NCBI GenBank assembly: GCA_025642065.1
Contig: JAODUP010000355.1
Location: forward strand, 16,001 to 80,000
Length of the DNA stretch: 64,000 bases
Direction of reading: 5' to 3'
Source: Paralvinella palmiformis
Lineage: Eukaryota > Annelida > Polychaeta > Terebellida > Alvinellidae
Position 1 is the first letter of the stretch. Each line of letters begins with the position of its first letter. Positions 48,465-57,578 of the stretch are shown here, one piece after another. The translations under genes were made by a program, and so were the position numbers. The notes below the pieces were generated by a model. It had not been told where the DNA came from. It saw nothing but the letters and a program-made list of their open reading frames with translations, and did no database searches.

Positions 48465-48908
48465 AAAATGAAGCGTTCATGATGACGGCGATAATGATCG
48501 TTATTATTATTATTATTATTATTATCTTGAAATAATGTGGTCGGATATATGTTTTGTTTTTATAGCAAATATTTTAAAAAGCGCATTTTAAAATTTACGA
48601 TAAGAGACAACATCACGGATGGCATCAATATTATTAAAAAGGTATCTAATGATCTATCTTGAAATGAGAATCGTACTTACCACGAACTGCATGTTGGAGG
48701 CTGGTGGGTTGACACTTCTCCGGAAGGAATTGTGCGCTGTCAGGAAGTCAACACGTTGTTCATGGGTCAGCTGATTTTTAGGCGTTGCTCTCTTCACACG
48801 ATTTCCTGTTTTTGCAGCATCGGAAGGAACTGTTTCTCCGATTGCAGCATATACAGAAATTAATAAAATCAAAACGCAACAGCGTACAGCACACCGCTGG
48901 ATAAACAT
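44200..48908 (-). CDS. Secreted CAP-domain protein with EGF module, right copy
   Basis: Seven exons on the reverse strand with the same lengths, phases and GT-AG sites as the left copy: 48,681-48,908; 45,456-45,582; 45,158-45,270; 44,951-45,060; 44,727-44,815; 44,455-44,574; 44,200-44,264 (283 residues). The protein differs from the left copy at eight positions by my reading. Two are conservative changes in the leader and N-terminal region (AAKTGN, RRSVNP). The others are CVWQN for CMWQT, LRN for SSN, CSKM for CSEM, and QDYTQ for QHYTQ. The last replaces CAP-motif His153, one of two nearly invariant histidines of the fold. The EGF-module exons are identical. Intron 1 is about 3.1 kb, against 1.05 kb in the left copy, because of insertions. 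No stop or frameshift was seen. Confidence 0.92.
45300..45400. repeat. (GT)n and (GTT)n in CAP intron 2
   Basis: GT run followed by GGGT and GTT units, at the position where the left arm has its CA/TA block. Confidence 0.92.
45730..46780. other. Right-arm-specific sequence in CAP intron 1
   Basis: No counterpart in the left arm. An 87-codon forward ORF at 46,152-46,415 (with a stretch TCSYFNWHKDHEAISFQIK) and neighbouring open frames look weakly coding, as in a decayed element, but no family is recognised. The end near 46,640-46,780 resembles the possible MITE at 32.3 kb. Confidence 0.35.
47399..47488. repeat. (TA)n followed by (GATA/GACA)n
   Basis: TA run at 47,399-47,443 continuing as GATA, GACA and GATA units to 47,488. 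Confidence 0.94.
47738..48652. repeat. About 115-bp direct repeat flanking the deleted LINE
   Basis: The segment AATGTGGTCGGATATATGTT...GGCATCAATATTATTAAAAA occurs at 47,740-47,856 and again, with scattered differences, at 48,535-48,651. The left arm has a single equivalent (near 24,265-24,310). The duplicated flank encloses (TA)n, the LINE derivative and triplet repeats. Confidence 0.75.
47921..48430 (+). mobile_element. Internally deleted LINE (family 1), 5' end fused to 3' end
   Basis: Positions 47,925-48,380 match the 5' UTR and first codons of the LINE at 39.7-40.1 kb (TATGACCGACTCTCGATG; LLALRPGGGSNTICLAMRPR). At about 48,385 the sequence jumps directly to the family's 3' terminus (TGGATGGCTCCTGTTAGCAA, GGTGCTTTATTAAATATACA), followed by (TAG)n. 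Roughly 2.4 kb of coding sequence is missing, leaving a short element that keeps both termini. Confidence 0.8.
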
Positions 48909-49000
48909 ACTTAGATGTTCTCTTGTGATTTATTTAGATAAAAACTTTGATCTGACCGCTTTTCCCTCTACACAATCGGCACTCGGGTAGGTACGAACAC

Positions 49001-49007
49001 CTTTATA
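49001..49007 (-). promoter_or_regulatory. TATA box of right CAP gene
   Basis: TATAAAG on the reverse strand, 93 nt upstream of the start codon, matching the spacing in the left copy. Confidence 0.45.
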
Positions 49008-49388
49008 GGCAATTATTTTACAACCACCCACCCTCATCCAACATATTCAAAATATTTTCTGATTGGCCAATATTAGTTTAAGCTACGTGGCGTTTTCAAT
49101 GCAGGCTTCTGCTTTGAACAAACAAAAGCATATTTCTCTCTCTTTCTCTCTATTAAACCCATAAATATAGGTTTACTTGCAGTAGTGCTAAATCGTCGAC
49201 GCTCACAAATTCGGCACAATACACATGATGATGCATTCATAATATTTTGTCACGAATGTGAGAATTATATTTGTGCCGAATAAATATATGTGGATGACTT
49301 TGTTTGGTTTATGGTTGCTACTTCATATATTTCATCCGAATTCTCCAAAACCTATATTATATGTTCATTTCAAAATATTACAAATCAG

Positions 49389-49455
<67 letters not shown>
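49389..49455. repeat. (TA)n microsatellite upstream of right CAP gene
   Basis: About 33 TA units. Confidence 0.95.
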
Positions 49456-49457
<2 letters not shown>

Positions 49458-49757
49458 TGACATGTACTTGACTATCTGTGTAATCTATTGTATGTCAGCA
49501 AGTCAACCCACAATCCTAAATACTATTATAAATAAGATTCTGGTTATATGATGGTTGTATATTTAATACAGAAAGCCCACTTAGTGGAATATGTTATCAG
49601 GCTAGATTAGAAATGCATTACCTCTTGAAATGTTTATAAATAGGTTATTAAATCTCAAAAGATAATATTTCTAATTAAGTATAAGATACCTCTTATTTAC
49701 GATTACAAAATAAAGTACATTTGAACACCCCTGCTATTTAGGGACACTTTATTACAT

Positions 49758-49857
49758 CTGTATTAGTAATATTAATAGTAGTAGTACTAGTAGTAGTAGT
49801 AGTAGTAGTAGTAGTAATAATAATAATAATAATAAGTTGTAGTAATAATAGTAGTAA

Positions 49858-49896
<39 letters not shown>

Positions 49897-49935
49897 AAGC
49901 GGTAGTAGTAGTACCAACTGTAGCAGCAGCAATAG
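49758..49935. repeat. Compound triplet microsatellite (TAG/TAA)n
   Basis: Right-arm counterpart of 22,690-23,110. Confidence 0.92.
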
Positions 49936-50082
49936 CAGCAAGAGTCTTTACTCGAGATTTGTTAAAGTCTCCCAACAGAAGCTCCTGTTATTATATTATC
50001 ACCCGTCACTACTAATTATTCCACATCTCAAGCCACGAACGCGGGTTAATTGAGCTTTGTCCTGTAGGAAATGAAAATATTG

Positions 50083-50205
50083 ATGGATTGAATCTCGGCT
50101 TGGGCATATCTGAAGGGTGTTTCATCTTTGACTGCGTTTCATTACCTTTGGAGGTCGCTCGGTCCATTTAGCCTACCATGCGCACAAAAGTGGCCTTAAG
50201 ACATC
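50083..50205 (+). mobile_element. tRNA-derived SINE, family 2, truncated copy
   Basis: Begins at the remnant of the B box (TTGAATCTCGGCTTGGGC) and contains CATTACCTTTGGAGGTCGCT and GCACAAAAGTGGCC. The left arm lacks it at the matching site (near 22,545). It interrupts the unrecognised second gene. Confidence 0.75.
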
Positions 50206-50284
50206 AATCTTCCGATTTCATTATATATGAATAAAAGGAAAGGTTTATTCTAATCTTCTGATAGAATGGATTAAAAAGCTAACA

Positions 50285-50808
50285 GTCAAACAGATTGGCG
50301 AGTGTTCTGTTACAAATGTTGTGCTGGAAACTATGTGAGATCGCGGACATTATTTTCTACAACTGTTACCACAAGAAAGGGTAAAGAAGAAATAAAATGA
50401 GATTACAAGTCCGAATAACTGATGTTCATCTAGTCAATGGAAATCCTGATAATGACGCTCACAGACGTTTCGTTCGCAGAATGTTGCTGATGATGAGATA
50501 CTATACATATTTCACTGAAAAGAACAACTTTGTTATGGAAGCTGTTGATCCCGAAGTGCTCAGACAGATCTTGGCTAAATTTCCTTGCTATCTGGAAGGA
50601 TAAGGCCAATACCCGGATCTTCCGGAATCAATCTTCAAAACATGTGAACGTGGGAGATAACAATAACGTATTTATTTATTATACAAAACTTATAAAGCGT
50701 TCTTTCCAGCCTGTTCAAAAGCGCCATACATAAACTTATGAAAAACCAGATATAACAAATATAATATCATTATTTCATAACATAATGTATAATATAATAA
50801 AGCTAAAT

Positions 50809-50853
<45 letters not shown>

Positions 50854-51568
50854 TTTCGGCAATTTCTTAGTGTTTTGTATTCATGAATGTGAGCTGGTAG
50901 TGTATTCCACAGCTTGGCTGCTGAAGACTGAAATTTTCTTTCGACATAGCTAGATGTTCTAACCCTTGTAATCACCGGTGTCACTGAACCCATTGATCGT
51001 AGTGTTCTTCTCGGTTGATAAACTGTCAACATGTCACCTGTGTATCTTGGAGCCTGTTCATATAGGCGTTGATACAATCTTAAATCATGTCACCAGCGTA
51101 ACTAACAGCATGTTATAACAAAAATTGTGACAAATCAACCCGTTATACAATAATGTGCCCGATTGAACTTGAAACAGGTGATTGATATAAACGGTAGGAT
51201 AGATAATGGCCAATGCTCTTAACGGTAAACTAATATTTACACTGATTGGTCATGTTTCGTGTTTCCTTTTCAAGTGGTAGAGGACAAAATTACAACGCCA
51301 AACGGCGCCCAGTCAAATCGTCTTTTAGGTCTGCCTTTTACCTAAACTATAACTGTTTAATGATGAAATGGAGATCTCCAAATTGGAACAAAATCAGATC
51401 ATCTTCGTATAAAAATGTAACAAAAATGTGTTTTTATGGCGATTGAAACCATTTCAGGTGAGAAAATTACAACATCATCTGGAACTGTTTTACCTATTGA
51501 TGAGTCCCCTAAGCGTGTGGATTGTGGATTGGAAGTTGAAAAAAATGATCAAAGTTCTGCGATCTTGA
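50285..51568 (+). pseudogene. Unrecognised multi-exon gene remnant, right-arm copy
   Basis: Counterpart of the left-arm gene at 21.76-22.56 kb. A 68-codon frame at 50,397-50,603 includes AVDPEVLRQILAKFPCYLEG, and shifted frames continue with SKHVNV near 50,635. A LINE 3' end (50,667-51,068) splits the next block. The last exon, 51,458-51,568 (acceptor TTTCAG), ends DWKLKKMIKVLRS and stop like the left copy. Relative to the left copy it has a 2-nt and then a 4-nt insertion, so about 25 internal codons are out of frame before it is restored. With stops, frameshifts and insertions this copy looks dead. The family is unknown. Confidence 0.4.
50667..51068 (-). mobile_element. LINE 3' end in right arm only
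   Basis: The reverse frame reads QRLYEQAPRYTGDMLTVY, SYVERKFQSSAAKLWNTLP and YKTLRNCRNA, interrupted by a (TA)n run at 50,811-50,850. A 3' UTR ends GTATGGCGCTTTTGAACAGG and ...GCTTTATAAG. The AAKLWNTLP block is the usual C-terminal signature of jockey/CR1-group elements. It is a family different from families 1 and 2. The left arm has uninterrupted sequence at this point. Confidence 0.75.
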
Positions 51569-53264
51569 ATGAAGAATCCGAGTTTAGACAAAACAGATAG
51601 TACAATCGTAACTCCATCTCAACATCGAGAAGATGGGTTACTACAAAGATTAATTTTGTGAACATGTGAACCGATCTTACCAGCAATTTTCAAACCGGAA
51701 ATGTGTTACTGATCTATCAGTAATATAAATCATCCCAGAATATTGACATTAGCCAGCTGATAACAATTGTCCAACGAGATGATTTGATACTAACATTGTT
51801 ATATCAGAAATATAGATAAACAGAATTGGATGTACACCGTCATGGACTTAATCCACAGCAAGATACATCTACTTTTGTCTTAGTTATATGGACAAAGGTG
51901 ATACCAAAGCTGGGGATTTACCTGATATCATTAAAACAATGACAAACTGTCGATATGATGGAATATTTCAACAAAGACAACAATTGCATAATTATCAATG
52001 TTAGTAGGGAGACAGTATTGAATTCAGTATTGTGGTTGTTTTGTTGAAGGATTTTAATTTAAAATATGTTTTTAACAATGCTTAAATATATAATATGTCA
52101 GTCCGTGATTAACAGAGGCACGGGCATTAATATTATAATTCACCGTTCAATCAAAATGTAAGTACGCAGAAGAAAGAGAGTTGTCGTGATAGGGAGATAG
52201 TCTCCCATCGTTCAAAATAACCTGACTTAAAACTAACATCAACTGTCGGTAAATTGATATTTATTGGGTAGTAAACAGACGTTGTTACTATATGATTGAA
52301 TTGGCGTTATGTATGAAATATGAATTTCTAAGAGCGGGATTATATAATCTGTAACTCTTTCCTATAACGAAAAAAAAAAACATTATTTTGCCATAGTTAG
52401 TTATCTCGCCTTTAAGTTAATTAAATATCCATATATAATCTTTGGATGTATTATTTTGTTATTAAATCACCAATATGGCGAATTTGTTCTATGGTATTTA
52501 CCAAAATACCAGACCTGACCATAAAAAAGGCATTTTTTCCTGATTATTAATTTTCGCACGTAAGTTCTCTAGCCCACTTGCACTCCTAGTCGCCTACTTG
52601 GTAAACACTGACGTCACATCTAAAACAATCAATGGTCAACATTATCTTTGTTACTGTAAGAGAGGACAAAACTTAACAGAGGTGTTTAAATTTACATTTA
52701 CTTTCGTCATCTCCACCTGGTAAAATTATTCTGAAACGAAAAATGTTGTTTATTGTAGGCGGTTGTAAATAAATCGCAATATAAATCAGGTACAGGTATA
52801 TACACATCGGTCTTCCTATTAATATATCGGTGCGTGCGGTTTGCAAATAGGCATACTCCCAAGTACAAATAGTAGCTATAATGGCTTGTTTATTTCGATT
52901 GAATTTACCGGTCTATTTAGAAATATCAGGAATTCCATCCCGTCACTGAAGGCATTCCTTCGCTCGGGTTACTGTATATCGTTAAAAACGTATGATATCC
53001 ACACGCTGCACGGCATAATTTGGCGTTGCGGATGACTAAATTCTATTGGCGGTGATATGAAGGTGATTTATATTTCCTAAAGATGCCAATTCCATAGGAT
53101 TGACTTGAAACTAAATTAAGCAGCAAGTAACAAGCTTCAATTGGGATGTTCTATTTACCTCAATCATTGTTATCTACGCCCGTCTTCGAGACCGAATGGG
53201 TTAATGGTGGAAGAGTACGACACTGTGTCAAATTACTCGTACCTATTACACGATACACGCACGG
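51569..53264. other. Right-arm outer part, no recognised gene
   Basis: Inverted counterpart of 19.8-21.76 kb. Non-coding as far as can be seen. Confidence 0.45.
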
Positions 53265-53268
53265 CAAC

Positions 53269-53410
53269 CAGGGTTGGCGCGATTACGGGACCAAGGTTTA
53301 CGATTACTTGAGAATACCATGAATACGATTACATTCATTTTGAGTGTAATCAATTACAGCTATGAGTACATTGTAAAGTAATCATGATTACAATCGTGAT
53401 CACAATGTAT
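53269..53410 (+). mobile_element. hAT-like terminal sequence
   Basis: Starts CAGGGTTGGCGCGATTACGG and continues with repeated TACGATTAC and TAATCATGATTACA motifs. CAGGGTTGG ends with such subterminal repeats are typical of non-autonomous hAT-like elements. The far end was not located. Confidence 0.4.
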
Positions 53411-54054
53411 CTAACACAAACTTGAATGTGATTCTTCATCAGTATTTACTCGGTTACGCGTATATTACCGATATAAACATGCTACCGTGTTTACATCGTG
53501 CTTTGTAAAAACCAGATGCACTTCCTGATATGTTCTTGAAATGAAAAACGAACAACAGACTTTGATGCCATTGTACGAGGTTAATTTGCTTTAATATTTC
53601 TGAGATCAATAGCTACCATAGAGCAAAGGAATAAGTAATGCATCTGCCATTAATGCACAGGCATTTATAGAGATAACTGAGATTAGTGCAAACAATATCA
53701 ACGTGAATATATATTTAGTAACGAAATGCATCATGTGTGTGGCGTGACTATAGCCAGGTAAGGTCTATATAATAAATAGGATAATTAGAATATGGCTAAA
53801 CCCCCAACCCCGACCCGCTTTGTGTCCTAGGAAACTGAATGGCCTAAATTGTGCCGATGTGTTGCTAGGCAACATTCATCCTTCCATCCGATTCCCTCTG
53901 TAAATGGACCACCTCTGTAAATGGCCCACTTGTTCAGAGTCTTAAATTATTGCTATGCTTTAAATTATATTTTTCTTCTGTAACCCACCACCTCCCAACT
54001 CCATACTTTGATCTCCGTCTATTGCCCACGTTTGTCACCCCGTATGCCGATCGG
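53411..54054. other. No recognised gene
   Basis: Includes a short local repeat (TCTGTAAATGGACCACC / TCTGTAAATGGCCCACT) near 53,900-53,930. Confidence 0.45.
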
Positions 54055-54352
54055 GGGTTTGTTTTGTTGTTCGGGGAGAATCCCCAGGCTGTCGCTTATT
54101 CGGCACAGCCTCTATGTTGGAGTGGTTGAGAAAGCTCCTCCCCCACCACTCACAGGGGAGTAGTACGGAAAGATGGAGCCGAAATAGGTCCCCCTTTATT
54201 TTTAATAATTCAGTGGAGACGGCAGCACCATTTAACGTGGTCATTCACCCACGATGTAGTGAGCCGAGAAATTAATCTCTGGAAAAGTGTCGACGTCTTA
54301 CGGGGTTCGAACCAGTGACCGTTAGCACCGAGCGCCCCTTAACCCTTACGGA
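54055..54352 (-). mobile_element. tRNA-derived SINE, family 1, copy 3
   Basis: Same body as copies 1 and 2, with an internal deletion of about 55 bp after GGAGCCGAAATA (54,186). B box GGTTCGAACCC at about 54,303-54,313; the A-box region is degraded (TAAGGGGCGCTCGG side). Confidence 0.85.
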
Positions 54353-54355
54353 TTA

Positions 54356-55060
54356 CTTCTACGGGATCAACAAAATCGAAATCAGGCAAAAGCGCGCTAT
54401 TAGGAGTGTGGCTACGGTCAAATATAATGAACAAACATTAAACTTCTTTGAGACCATAGTTTACACGAAATAATGTGTATCATGACCACAACACTAGACA
54501 TAGTCGAGAACCTCATATTGTTTCACGAAGATCGTGTTTCGTGGCTAATTGTTTTATTTATCAAGCGCCAAAATTATGGAGCCATCTTCCAGATAACCTT
54601 AAACAAGCGAATTCATCAAAATTCATTTAGAACCAAATTAAGCGTCTTTACATAAGTACATATTGAACGTGGTCTATAATATGATTTACCCATGGTGGGT
54701 GGGGTTTCTTCTTTTTTGCGGGGGGGGGGGGCATTTTATATCCAACACTTGTTTATCTACACTGAATTATATGTAACGTGTACGTTTGTATAGCTGATTT
54801 ATTTTAAATGTATGCACTACATATAGTCTATCCGGCTTCACATTCTTGTAAATTAAATGTATTTATCGACACAAATTGTATGAACACTTTCTGTCTGAGA
54901 GGACAGAGAAATATATTTCTTAGGTCTGACCATGAGATGGTTAGAAATGTACACACCTTGGTTTTGCTTAAACATAACTGCACAATTTGTTTGTTTGTTA
55001 TCTGTACAATCTATTCTATTAATATATATATAGAATAAGTCCTCCTAGAATAACTTTAAA
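54356..55060 (+). mobile_element. LINE C-terminal remnant (family 4)
   Basis: Forward frames read GINKIEIRQKRAIRSVATVKYNEQTL (54,366-54,445; compare LQKRAIRxI), then, after frameshifts, FIYQAPKLWSHLPDNLKQANSSK (54,555-54,620). These are typical of the end of a jockey/CR1-group ORF2. A likely 3' UTR extends to about 55,060. It directly follows a SINE. Confidence 0.6.
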
Positions 55061-55096
55061 TCAAAGGTCATTTCTGTCTAGGTCATTAAAATCTGC

Positions 55097-55370
55097 CATT
55101 CTATTATTATATTATACTATTATAATATTATACTATTATAATATTATACTATTATAATATTATACTAATATAATATTATACTATTATAATATTATACTAT
55201 TATAATATTATACTTATATTATATTATACTATTATTATATTATACTATTATTATATTATACTATTATTATATTATACTATTATTATATTATATTATTATT
55301 ATATTATATTATTATTATATTATACTGTTATTATATTATATTATTATTATATCATACTCTTATTATTCTG
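55097..55370. repeat. AT minisatellite, (TATACTATTATAATAT)-type
   Basis: About 270 bp of near-perfect 16-bp units made only of A/T plus one C per unit (TATTATACTATTATAA). The unit shifts from TATAATAT to TATTATAT-based repeats around 55,215. Confidence 0.9.
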
Positions 55371-55384
55371 TTAATTGTGAAATA

Positions 55385-55555
55385 TTGTTGTTTTACAGCC
55401 ACTTTTCTATTCATGGTAAGTTAAATGGATCAAGTGACCTCAAAAAGTCTGGAGTCGAAGTTAAAAATGTACCACGATCGGGATACGAACACGGGTGGTA
55501 CAGACTTGTGACCAACCGCGCTACCAGTTAGGCTATAGAAACACCGTAAATTAGT
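55385..55555 (-). mobile_element. tRNA-like SINE (diverged relative of family 2)
   Basis: On the reverse strand: A-box-like TAGCCTAACTGGTAGCG near 55,526-55,542 and B-box-like GTTCGTATCCCGA near 55,474-55,486. The body contains GAGGTCACTTGATCCATTTA, paralleling the family 2 phrase GGTCGCTCGGCCCATTTA. Confidence 0.65.
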
Positions 55556-56267
55556 AGTCGTAGCAGTAACAGTAATAGGTGTACTAACAGTATGGTAATG
55601 GTTATACTTTAATATTTATATCTACATATTCCTTCGCAGTTGTGTGGGGTTTTTTTTTTAAATAAACAAAGTCCATATTGTTATAGACGCAGACAAAGGT
55701 AAAGGAGTTTCTTTAAATAAATTACAAAATAAACAAATTTCTTTGATGTTTCTGTCGATGTTTAGCTAAGTTTAGTTTGGTTTTTAAAAATCATTTCTTA
55801 CTGTTTTTAGGCCAATGGTATTTTTAGTTTCGGACGTACTATTCATTCGTTGTGGAAATGGTCGATATTCAGCTGAACCTCATCATTTGTATTCGGTTAC
55901 TTCCGCAATAACAGATTATTTTTTTACAAGTACAGGCGAGCCATAATACGTAACAACAATTATAGACTACTAGAGATATACTTTGAGGTTTTTTAAAAGT
56001 GCTTTTAACCTTTGCTGGCTTAATACTCCTTTATGTTCGATGCGTTTGACCGAAGCAGTAGTCAGGTCGCTGTTGAAATTGATCCATCAGTTTCAAAGTT
56101 AAAGAGGCATAATTGGGTTACCTTGTATGAACCTGGGTTAACTATGATTAAAAGCATCCATTCTTTCAAATTCATTTACATTCAAATACCATCCAAGATT
56201 GATGTTAATCAAGGCTTGTTATATTATTTCAGTGTATTGTAGAGTCATATTTACTTTCGTTTTACAG
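55556..56267. other. No recognised gene
   Basis: AT-rich sequence leading up to the ZFPL1-like exon. A 69-codon forward ORF at 56,033 is unrecognised. I found no earlier ZFPL1 exon here. Confidence 0.4.
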
Positions 56268-56450
56268 ATGTGTTCCACTGGTCGTGTTTAGACCATTTTG
56301 CCAGGCAGCTGCCACCAAATACTGATCCAGGTGGACACACGTGTCATATCCGTAAGAGTGGTATATTCCCGGCACATAATGCCGTATCTACCGTAGCTGA
56401 TGTACTCAGATAGGGTCAACTGAGCCGAGGTCGGACTTGGATTCCTATTG
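56268..56450 (+). pseudogene. ZFPL1: ZFPL1 exon, broken
   Basis: After an acceptor (TTTTACAG) the sequence reads DVFHWSCLDHFARQLPPNT, then DPGGHTCHIRKSGIFPA and VADVLR followed by TAG. This matches zinc finger protein-like 1, a Golgi membrane protein with a B-box/RING-type finger, in its segment DLFHWACLNExxxQLPxNTAPxGYQCPxCxxPIFPP. Downstream, VNWARAGLGLPL is still recognisable in sequence (56,416-56,450), but Trp is a TGA stop and the frame shifts. The CPxC zinc ligands have become CHIR, so one metal-binding Cys is lost. The exon keeps its intronic acceptor, so it is not a processed copy. The rest of the gene was not found. A stranded duplicate exon or a decayed locus are both possible. Confidence 0.8.
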
Positions 56451-57004
56451 GTATTTACATATTATGTTTAATGAATAATTTATTTGGCTATTATGCTAGT
56501 AATTATTTTAATTGCACGATGTTTCAGATGCCCAATTTTTGTCATTGGCAGAATCTTGCGTTAGTTTTCATATTTTTGTGTAACAGTGCTCAAGATATTC
56601 TGGGCTTGCCCCTTTTTCTACAAGTGTTGTTCCTCAAAAAATAGGATTACCACAAATACGATGGGGAGTAATGGTACCAAAAATTATAATTCAAAAACAG
56701 CAATCCCTATATAAATAATAGCATTGCAAAGTGGGGAGTATAATTCGTCTATATCGTAATATTTGGCGCGTCACAGAAGCTGGGGGTTGTGTGCCAAAAC
56801 CATTCTAGACATATCTGCCCATTTCTATTACCCATAAGATGACAAACCATAGAGTTGTCCAGTCCAGCAAATGCTCAACTAGAAACAGACGACATGAAAA
56901 ATTGATTTCGAGCAATATGACCTCAGATATGTTCCTGTAACACTAGCACTCAAATAACTGTTAACTTGACCAATTCGTCGGTTATAAAATTGAGAGATGT
57001 TAGT

Positions 57005-57006
<2 letters not shown>
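56451..57006. other. No recognised gene
   Basis: AT-rich sequence. I looked for a further ZFPL1 exon on + and saw none. Confidence 0.4.
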
Positions 57007-57090
<84 letters not shown>

Positions 57091-57100
57091 GAGAGAGAGA
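57007..57100. repeat. (TA)n and (GA)n microsatellite
   Basis: TA run with one break, ending in GAGAGAGAGA at 57,090-57,100. Confidence 0.95.
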
Positions 57101-57239
57101 TTTGGAATTATGCCTACTAATGTGAACTAATTAGTCTAAAACGAGGACAATAGCAAGTGGGTAACTAATGGTAAATAAACTACACAAAGTGATTTGTCAA
57201 GGAGAGAGTGGAGTAGACTGTGATATACAGGACATTCTC

Positions 57240-57322
57240 TATTATTATTATTATTATTATTATTATTGTTATTGTAGTTGTTGTTGGTGGTGGTGGTGGT
57301 GGTGGTGTTGTTGATGTTGTTC

Positions 57323-57412
<90 letters not shown>

Positions 57413-57442
57413 ATGGTGATGGTGGTGTTGTTGATGTTGTTC

Positions 57443-57480
<38 letters not shown>

Positions 57481-57578
57481 GTTGTTGTTGTTGTTGTAGT
57501 TGTTGTAGTTCTTCTTCTTATTATTATTATTATTATTATCACCATCATCATCATTATTATTATTATTATTATTATTGA
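57240..57578. repeat. Compound (TTA/GTT/GGT)n with internal duplication
   Basis: Two consecutive modules, each (ATT)n then GTTGTTGTTG, GGTGGTGGTG and GTTGTTGATGTTGTTC. The module at 57,240-57,325 is repeated at 57,326-57,445. It is open in multiple frames only because of the triplets. Confidence 0.93.

Larger units (their letters stand above)
43780..53265 (-). repeat. Right arm of large inverted duplication
   Basis: Inverted counterpart of 19,790-27,790, about 1.5 kb longer. Arm-specific insertions account for the extra length: unmatched sequence at about 45,730-46,780, a deleted LINE at 47,921-48,430, a SINE piece at 50,083-50,205 and a LINE 3' end at 50,667-51,068. Homology stops at about 53,265, right next to a hAT-like end at 53,269. 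Confidence 0.85.
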
